The notes under the pieces: generated by a model
Database searches by the model: none
What the model was told of the DNA's origin: nothing
What the model saw: the letters and a program-made list of their open reading frames with translations, nothing else
NCBI GenBank assembly: GCA_026413225.1
Contig: CM048553.1
Span: 116,442,690 to 116,506,689, forward strand
Reading direction: 5' to 3'
Source of the DNA: Otis tarda
Lineage: Eukaryota > Chordata > Aves > Otidiformes > Otididae
Length of the DNA stretch: 64,000 bases
Program-made: the position numbers and the translations under genes
Part shown: positions 1 to 8,199 of the stretch, one piece after another
How the letters are laid out: every line of letters begins with the position of its first letter
How positions within the stretch are numbered: the first letter of the stretch is position 1

Positions 1-2247
1 TCATTTCATTCAACATTGTAAGTGATTTATTTAGTAATTGAAATTATGCTGTTAGTTATAGGCTGCATAAAATCGTCCTTAGACTCTGACCCTCCCAGTT
101 TTATCGTCCCCCTTTTTTGATCTCCAGACATGTTTCTGACCATCAGACAACCAAAAACATAGCTTTAAAGAAATGCTGAGACTTTCAGAGAGCTGACATT
201 TTAAGGAAAATACTAAATATCAGGAAATATGACAAAAATCATGAGAGTTGACAATGCTGCCATCTAGCCTTTTAATGGTAATCAACAGGAGTTATCTGAT
301 ACAATGCAATGAGTCTCTGGATGTCTTCATTAGCTCCATAATTATCAGAGATCTAAGAGGACTCCTTTCTGTGAAGTTATGGCAGCTTGACCATAGACAA
401 TGAGTCCTCTGACATCATTCTCAAGAGCAAGACTGTATATGCTCTTAGCTAGTAGTATCATATACTCAGATGTTTAGACGCTACATACATGGATGGGACA
501 TTGCTGTGAAACTCCTCGTTATAAAAATTAAAAAGTCAGCAAACTTCTGTGTGCTGTCCTTTATGCATGGATCATAATCTCTGCAATACATCATATACCC
601 TCACAGTTGGCTTCCTCTGTTTGTAAGTTGTGTTGCTGTTATGAAAAGCTAAAATTAAAAGGCTTTAAAGATAAAGAAAACATTTTTTCTATGTCTAGTT
701 ATATTCGTCTCATTAGTATTTCTTTGGTTTAAGTGACAAGTTTGGGATCTTTTGTATTACCTAAGAAGATCAAAAAGCAATCATCTTTTAATGTATATAG
801 ATATTGTTGGTTGTAGATTTTGTTTTAAATGATGTGTTTTTAGATGCGTTTTGTGTGCACATGCAAATCTTTGTATGAGATATACCATTCTGATATGTAC
901 TAATACGTGTAGACTGTTGTTGCTTATGTTTGAAATGCTAATTTGTTTTTTCTGTTCTTGTTTTAAAACTAGCGCTTGTCATTGTTTTGTTCTAACCTGT
1001 TTGACAATAATTGATTTTGTGTTCACTTGTTAATTGGTTTAGTTGTTACTTTATTGAAATTCATGGATTTTCTGATGTCCTGAGGAGGGTGTGTTTTCAC
1101 TGGTAGTCACTAATTGCACAGTGTTAAGCATTCATAAGCTTCCAACTTCTTCATAAAGCAATCAGCACATTTTATTAACTTCCTGAATCTCTGCTCTGCT
1201 CCTTGAATCATAGCATTTCTGATCCTGCTCTTAGCCGAACACAGGTGCCATATTTGTATAATAAGGAACTCTTTGAAATGAATGCATATTTTACTTTTAG
1301 AAAAGTAATTTCTTGGAGACAAATTGCTGTAATTATTATTATTTATTTCTACAGCAGAAGCATTGGGAGTATCAAAATCAGAGATACATTGTGTTATGTG
1401 TAGAATAAGAGAATAAAAGACACTCAAAACACCAAACAGTAAGGGTTAGATGGTTTCCAGCCATATTAGTCCCACGAGGATCTTCAAAAGAAAGCAAGCA
1501 GTAGTGCCATGCACACCAGCATAGCTTTTCAAAAGCAATACATACCTTCTGCTTAGGAACTCCCCTTCCTGGATGCTTCTTTCTAGTGCAAGCAGAAGAA
1601 ACAAAGAAAGAGAAAGATCAAATTGAGATGCTGGATGTCTCACCTGGTGACCACCAAATGTGGGCAGAAATGGTTAACAACATCTGGGGAGACACACTAA
1701 GTGTCAGCCCGTTAGGAAAGTGGGTGACAGATTCTATTAACCTGAAGATTCGATTGCCCAGTCTGGCAGGCCAGACCTTGCTGTAGGTCTCACAGTCTGA
1801 CAAATGGGAGTGAAATGAAACCTGGCCTGATACTGAGGCCTCACAACCTTTGAAGTTTCAGATTCCTCAGCCTTGGTTTCCCCTCTCTTCAATTCCCCTC
1901 TAGTTTTTGTCCTTACATCCTTGACCTTTTCCTCACAAAACCACTGTAGCTGTGTTTTATCCTTTTGTAATGCACTTAACAAGAGAAAATTTAGGTTATA
2001 TTATCTTAATAACGTTGCCTGTAGCATTCCCAAATCCTTGCCTTCCACTGGTGGATTTTTATATTGTTCCCCATTGCTCTCTTTGTCCAAATAAAATCAG
2101 TGAGCTACATGGCTTTATACTCCCGGCTTCTCTCTCCAGCTTTCTTGGTGATAAATTCACAAATAACTACCATATACTTAAGTTATTACCCACCTAGAAT
2201 TATCACAGCTATATACACACAGTAGTATAAATTGATTTATGTTGTGC
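1..2247. other. AT-rich DNA without recognisable gene
   Basis: This stretch holds only short chance reading frames. Most of it is AT-rich single-copy sequence. About 1590-2200 is less AT-rich and contains several short open frames and an AATAAA near 2089. It could be a decayed repeat, but I cannot match it to a family. Confidence 0.5.
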
Positions 2248-2435
2248 ATCTGTGTCGTAGTTCAGCCCTGATCAGGACCAGACTACGCAGTCTCTCTCTC
2301 ACTCCCCCCACCCTCCGAAAGAACAGGGAGAGAAAATATAAGGAAAAACGGCTCGAGGTTTGAGATAAGGACAGGGAGAAATCCTCAAAGTTACCGTCAC
2401 GGGCAAAACAGACTCGACTTGGGAAAAACTATTCA

Positions 2436-2441
2436 TTTATT
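2436..2441 (-). terminator. Poly(A) signal AATAAA in the LTR
   Basis: The sense strand reads GTAGTAATAAATG. It lies downstream of the TATA box and upstream of the U5-like end. The same signal is present in the other copies, for example near 26214 in the solo LTR at 25247-26401. Confidence 0.65.
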
Positions 2442-3221
2442 ACTACAAACAGCAGGATAATGAGACAGAGAACAAGATAACCTCCATCCACCCCTCCCTC
2501 TTCCCAAGCTTAACTTTATCTCTACTACCTTCCCCCCCCCCCCCCGAGCGGCACAGGGGGGAAGAGGGAATGGGGGTTGCAGTCAGTCCATCATACGTTG
2601 TTTCATGCCGCTGCTTCATGGTCGGGGGAAGAACTCCTCACATTCCTCCCCTGCTCCATCGTGGGGTCCCTCCCACGGGCCACAGTCCTTCGTGGAACTG
2701 CTCCGGCGTGGGTCATCTCTTCCACGGAGTACAGTCTCTCCAGAACGGCTGTCTCAGCGGGCCCTCCACGGGCCACAGCCGCCTTCAGGCATCCACCTCC
2801 CCCGGTGTGGGGTCCTTCACGGGCTCCAAGTGGATCTCTGCTCCTCCGTGGACCTCCATGGGCTGCAGGGGGACAACCTGCTCCACCATGGTCGTCACCA
2901 CAGGCTGCAGGGGAATCTTGGCCAGGAGCCGCATTACTCCTCCCCCTCCTTCTGAACTGACCTTGGCGTCTGCAGCCGTTCCTCACAACAGGGTGGTAGA
3001 TGTCTCTCAGGATCTTTTTACATCTTATTCACTTCTTCTCATCTCCTCTCCACTTCTTGCAGCCGGGCCGGGCCGAGTCGGGCCCAGTCGGCCGCCTGGC
3101 AAGAGGCCAGAGGGTGAGGCCTGCAAGGCCCAGGAGGCCTGCGCCTCCCCCTCTGCACCTCCGCCCCAGCTCAGCTTCTTCACATCTTCTCTTCTCTCTT
3201 TTTTTTTCTGTTTTCCCCTTC

Positions 3222-3228
3222 TTAAATA
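3222..3228 (-). promoter_or_regulatory. TATA-like box of the 3' LTR
   Basis: The sense strand reads ACGTATTTAAGAAGGGG. The same motif is kept in the other LTR (4678-4684) and in solo copies of the family, so it is the likely core promoter. Confidence 0.6.
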
Positions 3229-3401
3229 CGTTATCGCAGAGGCGTTATCACGGGACATTCTGCTACCAATCGGCTCGACCTTGGCCAGCAGCAGGTCCGC
3301 CCTAGGCCTGGCCAAGTCCACTGAACAAAGGGGAGCGACTTCTAGCAGTTTCCTGCAGAAGCTACCACCTTAGGCCCCCCCTCACTAACAAAACCATGAC
3401 A

Positions 3402-3416
3402 TTCCACCCCTCGCCT
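3402..3416 (-). promoter_or_regulatory. Polypurine tract, non-autonomous element
   Basis: The sense strand reads GGCGAGGGGTGGAA directly before the 3' LTR start TGTCATGG. This is the expected position of the plus-strand primer. The core AGGGGTGGA is shared with the provirus tract at 11714-11731. Confidence 0.75.
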
Positions 3417-3685
3417 CTGCGAATTACGTATTTAAGAATTCTAATTAAAATACACACACATCAACAGAAAAGAAAAAGAATTCCCCGCACCAAAAATCAA
3501 AATAATATCCTCAAAACACCAACTGTGGATATACTAGGCAATTTACACACAATTCACCACTTATCCCTTCACCACAATCACAACATAAATTTTCCCCTAA
3601 TCATTTTGCTCTTTTGTCAAGTTCAATCCCTGTTTTGCCCATTACCGCTCCCAATTAAACTCAATCCTTATCTCAAATTCCTCGA

Positions 3686-3703
3686 GCCCCATGTTGGGCG
3701 CCA
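3686..3703 (-). promoter_or_regulatory. Primer-binding site, tRNA-Lys type
   Basis: The sense strand reads TGGCGCCCAACATGGGGC, seven bases inside the 5' LTR edge. It matches the known tRNA-Lys1,2 primer-binding sequence (ending ACGTGGGGC) except at one base. Confidence 0.85.
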
Positions 3704-3710
3704 AAATAAC

Positions 3711-4857
3711 TGTCGTAGTTCAGCCCTGATCAGGACCAGACTACGCAGTCTCTCTCTCACTCCCCCCACCCTCCGAAAGAACAGGGAGAGAAAATATAAG
3801 GAAAAACGGCTCGAGGTTTGAGATAAGGACAGGGAGAAATCCTCAAAGTTACCGTCACGGGCAAAACAGACTCGACTTGGGAAAAACTATTCATTTATTA
3901 CTACAAACAGCAGGATAATGAGACAGAGAACAAGATAACCTCCATCCACCCCTCCCTCTTCCCAAGCTTAACTTTATCTCTACTACCTTCCCCCCCCCCC
4001 CGAGCGGCACAGGGGGGAAGAGGGAATGGGGGTTGCAGTCAGTCCATCATACGTTGTTTCATGCCGCTGCTTCATGGTCGGGGGAAGAACTCCTCACATT
4101 CCTCCCCTGCTCCATCGTGGGGTCCCTCCCACGGGCCACAGTCCTTCGTGGAACTGCTCCGGCGTGGGTCATCTCTTCCACGGAGTACAGTCTCTCCAGA
4201 ACGGCTGTCCCAGCGGGCCCTCCACGGGCCACAGCCGCCTTCAGGCATCCACCTCCCCCGGTGTGGGGTCCTTCACGGGCTCCAAGTGGATCTCTGCTCC
4301 TCCGTGGACCTCCATGGGCTGCAGGGGGACAACCTGCTCCACCATGGTCGTCACCACAGGCTGCAGGGGAATCTTGGCCAGGAGCCGCATTACTCCTCCC
4401 CCTCCTTCTGAACTGACCTTGGCGTCTGCAGCCGTTCCTCACAACAGGGTGGTAGATGTCTCTCAGGATCTTTTTACATCTTATTCACTTCTTCTCATCT
4501 CCTCTCCACTTCTTGCAGCCGGGCCGGGCCGAGTCGGGCCCAGTCGGCCGCCTGGCAAGAGGCCAGAGGGTGAGGCCTGCAAGGCCCAGGAGGCCTGCGC
4601 CTCCCCCTCTGCACCTCCGCCCCAGCTCAGCTTCTTCACATCTTCTCTTCTCTCTTTTTTTTTCTGTTTTCCCCTTCTTAAATACGTTATCGCAGAGGCG
4701 TTATCACGGGACATTCTGCTACCAATCGGCTCGACCTTGGCCAGCAGCAGGTCCGCCCTAGGCCTGGCCAAGTCCACTGAACAAAGGGGAGCGACTTCTA
4801 GCAGTTTCCTGCAGAAGCTACCACCTTAGGCCCCCCCTCACTAACAAAACCATGACA
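3711..4857 (-). repeat. 5' LTR of the non-autonomous element
   Basis: This 1147-bp LTR is nearly identical to 2253-3401 and includes a TATA-like box at 4678-4684. It would drive transcription leftwards, away from the provirus that starts at 5401 on the other strand. Confidence 0.9.
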
Positions 4858-4862
4858 ATCTG

Positions 4863-5395
4863 AAAGATTACAGCCCAGGAGACCTGTCTTGGGCTCTCAC
4901 TTTAGCACAACCAGTCTTTCCCTTGGACGGTTAGCTGCAGTCTGTGTGTCACTCTACCTCGGGTCTGGAGGGATCTGTCTTCCTCTGCAAAGCTGGGGGA
5001 CAGGAGGTGAAATGGGCTGCCTGGAGCTCAGACCTATCCATACTCACACTACAGGTTCAGCTGTATGTGGCATGGCAGCCACGAGCTACCAAGGCCTGGC
5101 TGACAAAAGTAGGGTAAAATTCTGTTGCTGTCTGAATCTAGATAATTCAGACTCATATTATGTATGTTTTTTCTTATCCATGGGTGTTTGTAGATGTGTC
5201 TCATATACCTGTCCAGAAAGACACCTGAGCAGGAAGACACACAAACAACTATATTAAAAACCAACTATACAGAATAACTCAGATTCACTTAATACATTTA
5301 TTGCTTATGAAACTTAGCTCTGCGGATAATTTCCCAGCAAGAAGTGATTGGTTGGTTTTTTGTTTGTTTGTTCAGTTATTGCTGTGATTTTTTTT
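4863..5395. other. Spacer between two LTR elements
   Basis: About 530 bp of host sequence separates the two divergent elements. It ends in T/G-rich runs next to the provirus target site. The open frame at 4889-5257 resembles nothing I know. Confidence 0.5.
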
Positions 5396-5658
5396 TTGTG
5401 TGTCCTGGTTTCAGCAGGGATGGAGTTAATTTTCTTTTTAGTAGCCGGTGTGTTTTGGATTTCGTGTGTGAAGAATGTTGATAAAAACATTCTGATGATA
5501 CGAGTTGTTGTTAATGAGACCAAGGACACTGTCTGGCTTTCCAAGTCTCGTTAAGGTCTTGTTAACGTGCAGATGCGGGAAGCTGGGCGAAAGACAGACA
5601 GAATAATTGATCCAAACTGGCCAAAGAGAGTATTCCATGCCATAAACGTCATGCTCAG

Positions 5659-5665
5659 TATATAA
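5659..5665 (+). promoter_or_regulatory. TATA box of the ERVL LTR
   Basis: The sequence CTCAGTATATAAGTGGG is typical of an LTR core promoter. It is kept in the solo LTR at 61725-62191 but is missing from the one at 52856-53475. Confidence 0.8.
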
Positions 5666-5974
5666 GTGGGGGTTGCCCATGGGAGGGGGCATCCTAATCC
5701 TTTTCTGGTATTCCTTTCTTGTCGGGTATCCATTCGGGCACCCTTGGCACCCTTTTCTTCTCGCTTGCTTGCTGGCATCGTTCCCTCTACCTTGCTAGCT
5801 TGCTCTCCCCCCTTTTGCTTGCTGCTCGGTGTCGTTCCTGTGATTGCTGCTCGGGACGGGCTGCGTCGGTCATTCGGACATCGGGTGGTGAGAAATTGTA
5901 CATTGTTCATTTTGTATATTTTGTATATATTAATATCCTTATATCCTGTTAGCTTTGTAGTTTTTAGTATTTTT

Positions 5975-5980
5975 AGTAAA
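5975..5980 (+). terminator. Probable non-canonical poly(A) signal AGTAAA
   Basis: There is no AATAAA in the second half of this LTR. AGTAAA sits about 310 bp after the TATA box. The related LTR at 17483 has ATTAAA at the same place. Confidence 0.45.
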
Positions 5981-6102
5981 CTGTTTTTATCTCAACCCAC
6001 GAGTTTTCCTTTCTTCCCAATTTCTCTCCCCTGTCCCACTGGGTAGGGGGAGGGTGAATAAGAAACTGTGTGGTGATCCGGGCTAAACCACCACAGTCTT
6101 TT

Positions 6103-6120
6103 TGGTGCCCAACGTGGGGC
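6103..6120 (+). promoter_or_regulatory. Primer-binding site, tRNA-Lys type
   Basis: TGGTGCCCAACGTGGGGC lies seven bases after the LTR. It equals the known tRNA-Lys1,2 primer-binding sequence except for T in place of C at the fourth base. Confidence 0.9.
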
Positions 6121-6130
6121 TCGAAAGGGC

Positions 6131-6199
6131 CTCACTAGATCAGTCGTGAGATCATCAGACCTTAGTCTGAGGATCCAAGGTTCAAGCCCCGGTCAGTCC
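6131..6199 (+). other. tRNA-Lys-like element in the retroviral leader
   Basis: Ten bases after the primer-binding site the plus strand reads like a tRNA in sense orientation. The D arm is TAGATCAGTCGTGAGATC with stem GATC/GATC (6138-6141, 6150-6153). The anticodon arm is TCAGA-CCTTAG-TCTGA (6155-6170), with a 6-base loop instead of 7. The T arm has the B-box GGTTCAAGCCC (6179-6189). From memory the closest tRNA is vertebrate tRNA-Lys(UUU), whose anticodon stem TCAGA/TCTGA is the same. The acceptor stem does not pair (6131-6135 side against 6193-6199), so this is a mimic or relic and not a functional tRNA gene. Confidence 0.65.
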
Positions 6200-6294
6200 T
6201 GAAGGGTTGAGATAAGGACAGGTTTGAACACAGTGTGTTGAAAACAGATTTGTTACAAGTGTTCATTAAGCTGGTTTGGTCATCGCTGGGCACA

Positions 6295-8124
6295 ATGTTG
6301 TTTTATTTGTTCTCACAGTTGTTTTTAGAGCTGTATTGGGCAGCGCCCTACCTGCCGTATTTTCTGTTTGTCGGTGTTTATGCACGGTTTTTCAATGCGG
6401 TGTGTTGGATTAAGATTATGGTTGTGCTGTGCTATGTGGCACTGATTTGTTTAGTGAGATTGCTGGTGATGGGACCATTTTCATATCTGTACTCAATGGC
6501 GGCGGGCAGTGTGCAGGGAGAGGAGGCAGAGGCACCTCCACCCGGGTATTTCGGGAGCCATCTTGTGGGTGTTGTTTGGAACTATACCTGTTGTTTTGTT
6601 CCGGGAAGCCAGGCCGCAGGGGGAACATCTGTTTACAGCTATCCCCACCTCGCCAAGCTAATTGCAACAGCTTTTGAGAATTTTGAATACCCTTTTGATA
6701 CCCCTAGCACCATGTTCATGGTGACAAGTCTCTTGCAGCTATCTCAGATCTTGATATTGATTAAGTTTAAACAATTTTTTAAAAGTATTATGGCTCCTCC
6801 AATCCCCGCAACAGACACTGTGGCTACTCAAACTGCTGCTACAAATACTGCAACTACTTCAGCCGCTACAGCAGGCACTGCAGCTACCGCAGCCCCGGCT
6901 ACGGGCACTGCGATTGCTTCAGCCCCCACGCCAGACGCTGTGGCTACTCAAACCTCGCCCAGCAGTACCAAAGAGAAACCAAAAAAGCAATCTACACCAG
7001 TATCAGTTGCCCCTGTACAGAAGAAATACACCAAAAAATCAGGTCACATAGTGAAAGATGATGATGAACCAGGCCCATCGCATGATCAGGGAGAGGCAGA
7101 AGGAGAGGTAGTCACCCGGTCCCTATCCCTGAGTGAGCTGCGAGATATGCGAAAAGATTTCAGCCGTAATCAAGGTGAGCAACTTGTCACCTGGTTGCTC
7201 CGATGCTGGGACAGAGGGGCCAGTAGCCTGGAATTAGAAGGCAGGGAAGCCAGGCAGCTGGGATCCCTGTCTAGGGAAGCAGCCATTGACAGGGCGATCA
7301 GAAGAGAGTCAGCAGCCTGCAGCCTCTGGAGGCGACTCCTGTCAGGTGTGAGGGACAGGTATTTCTTTAAGGAAGATATTGTATGCCACCCAAGCAAGTG
7401 GACCACCATGGAGAGAGGTATCCAGTTTCTGAGAGAATTAGCTGTTCGGGAGCTGATTTATCATAACCTGGATGACCCACGGACATCCGTAGATCCAGAT
7501 GAAATGGAATGCACCCGACCCATGTGGCGGAAATTTGTACAGAGTGCACCATCATCGTATGCCAACTCATTGGCAGCAATGAGTTGGAAAGATGATGAGA
7601 TGCCACCAGTACGTGCAGTGGCTAACCAGCTCCGACAATATGAAGACAATCTCTCTTCCCCGATGCGGGCCTGTGTCTCAGCTATAGAAAGACTGACTGA
7701 GAAATCTGAAAGCCAGTTTGAAAAACTGTTAGAAAAACTATCTGAGGTGTGTCAGAAACTGGAAGATTCTTGCTCCCCACCTGCACAGACCAATATCTCA
7801 GCTATTAGAAGAAGACCTCATCCTCCTCCTGCTCAAGGGAGACGGTACTCCCGACGAGATGACCTATGGTTTACCTTGCGTGACCAAGGAGAGGATATGA
7901 GGAAGTGGGATGGAGAGCCTACCTCGGCCCTAGAGGCACGTGTACGTGAGTTGCGAGGTAAAACAATCATAAAGGGAGGTTCTTCCAGGCAATTTGCTGC
8001 TCCAGTCTCCAGTGGGCAGTTCCCCAGACAGCGTAGAAGGGCTGATTTCACCTCTGATCCTATGGAAGGAACTTCTGATTCATATTCACAGAAAGTGAAT
8101 AGAAAATATTATAAACAGGACTAG
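6295..8124 (+). CDS. gag: ERVL Gag polyprotein with N-terminal membrane region
   Basis: The frame is open from 6211, and the first ATG is 6295 with A at -3, giving 609 residues. Residues 2-30 and 41-65 are strongly hydrophobic, and 141-162 is another likely membrane segment. A NYT glycosylation sequon lies at 96-98. Then follow an Ala/Thr/Pro-rich linker (about 167-222), a charged stretch, and the Gag core from about 275 (SLSLSELRDMRKDF). A likely coiled coil occupies 461-492. The basic tail has RRR (505-507), GRRYSRRDD (515-523) and RQRRR (578-582) and no CCHC zinc knuckle, as in spuma-like Gags. ATGs at 6496 and 6790 (MAPPIPATD) are other possible starts. The second would leave out the membrane part, though the frame before it is fully open. 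The stop is UAG, in frame with pol. Confidence 0.85.
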   Translation: MLFYLFSQLFLELYWAAPYLPYFLFVGVYARFFNAVCWIKIMVVLCYVALICLVRLLVMGPFSYLYSMAAGSVQGEEAEAPPPGYFGSHLVGVVWNYTCCFVPGSQAAGGTSVYSYPHLAKLIATAFENFEYPFDTPSTMFMVTSLLQLSQILILIKFKQFFKSIMAPPIPATDTVATQTAATNTATTSAATAGTAATAAPATGTAIASAPTPDAVATQTSPSSTKEKPKKQSTPVSVAPVQKKYTKKSGHIVKDDDEPGPSHDQGEAEGEVVTRSLSLSELRDMRKDFSRNQGEQLVTWLLRCWDRGASSLELEGREARQLGSLSREAAIDRAIRRESAACSLWRRLLSGVRDRYFFKEDIVCHPSKWTTMERGIQFLRELAVRELIYHNLDDPRTSVDPDEMECTRPMWRKFVQSAPSSYANSLAAMSWKDDEMPPVRAVANQLRQYEDNLSSPMRACVSAIERLTEKSESQFEKLLEKLSEVCQKLEDSCSPPAQTNISAIRRRPHPPPAQGRRYSRRDDLWFTLRDQGEDMRKWDGEPTSALEARVRELRGKTIIKGGSSRQFAAPVSSGQFPRQRRRADFTSDPMEGTSDSYSQKVNRKYYKQD

Positions 8125-8199
8125 AGGGGCCCTGCCTCCAGCCAGGCGGAGGAGAGGGACAACAGAGTTTACTGGACTGTATGGATTAAATGGCCTGGC
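8122..8199 (+). promoter_or_regulatory. Candidate UAG readthrough site with downstream pseudoknot
   Basis: Gag ends with UAG at 8122-8124 and the same frame continues without a stop into protease. Ten bases on, CCTCC (8135-8139) can pair with GGAGG (8148-8152). The loop GCCAGG (8141-8146) can pair with CCTGGC (8194-8199), giving an H-type pseudoknot with a 41-base loop. Gammaretroviruses suppress a gag UAG with such a structure. The structure here is predicted by eye only. Confidence 0.5.

Larger units (their letters stand above)
2253..3401 (-). repeat. 3' LTR of the non-autonomous element
   Basis: This 1149-bp LTR is oriented on the minus strand and bounded by TG and CA. On the sense strand it has a TATA-like TATTTAA (3222-3228) about 175 bp from its start, and an AATAAA at 2436-2441. 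Between them is about 780 bp of GC-rich sequence built partly of degenerate 39-42-bp units (CTGCAGCCCATGGAGG type, roughly 2750-2910). Frames open on either strand here, including a 267-codon plus-strand frame at 2570-3373, but these are best explained by composition and by repeat units that are multiples of three. Confidence 0.9.
3402..3710 (-). other. Coding-free core of the non-autonomous element
   Basis: This 309-bp internal region has a primer-binding site at one end and a polypurine tract at the other, with no coding capacity between. Read on the plus strand it resembles a shortened LTR in the opposite orientation to the flanking LTRs. Bases 3412-3438 match the TATA region of the LTR sense strand (CGCCTCTGCG, then ACGTATTTAAGAA). 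Bases 3464-3480 resemble the A-rich tract after it. Bases about 3616-3688 match the U5 (TGTTTTGCCC, CCTTATCTCAAA, CCTCGAGCC). Confidence 0.75.
2253..4857 (-). mobile_element. Non-autonomous LTR retrotransposon, complete, ERVL-mobilised type
   Basis: This is an LTR-core-LTR element reading on the minus strand. The 5' LTR is 4857-3711, the core 3710-3402 and the 3' LTR 3401-2253. The LTRs start TGTCATGG and end ACGACA on the sense strand. The element is flanked by the perfect 5-bp target duplication ATCTG (2248-2252 and 4858-4862). The core has a primer-binding site and a polypurine tract but no gag, pol or env, so it cannot move by itself. The LTRs differ by about one substitution (C or T at 2753/4209 region) and a C-run of 14 versus 12, which implies a very recent insertion. 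Its termini, primer site and polypurine tract resemble the provirus at 5401-12428. Confidence 0.92.
5401..6095 (+). repeat. 5' LTR of the ERVL provirus
   Basis: This 695-bp LTR runs from TGTCCTGGTTTCAG to GGCTAAACCACCACA. It carries a TATA box (5659-5665), an AGTAAA-type poly(A) signal and a U5 stretch TTATCTCAACCC that is shared with solo LTRs elsewhere in the window. Confidence 0.95.
5981..6221 (+). promoter_or_regulatory. U5-leader complementary pair enclosing the primer-binding site
   Basis: CTGTTTTTATCTCAACCC (5981-5998, U5) is complementary to GGGTTGAGATAAGGACAG (6204-6221, leader) over 18 positions: 16 Watson-Crick pairs and two G-U pairs. In genomic RNA this helix would close a domain holding the primer-binding site and the tRNA-like sequence. 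The pairing is direct from sequence. Its use in reverse transcription is inferred from known U5-leader stems of other retroviruses. Confidence 0.6.

Noticed and set aside
1590-2200. Decayed LTR upstream of the first element
   Set aside because: There are an AATAAA and GC-richer sequence, but no TG...CA ends with a target duplication, no primer site and no second copy in the window.
2570-3373. 267-codon plus-strand frame, repeated at 4026-4829 and partly elsewhere
   Set aside because: It is antisense to a retroviral LTR. GC-rich in-phase repeats explain the openness, and in other copies the frame changes phase or breaks.
6131-6199. A functional tRNA-Lys gene
   Set aside because: The acceptor stem does not pair and the anticodon loop has six bases. 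It lies inside a retroviral leader, so it is listed as a tRNA-like element.
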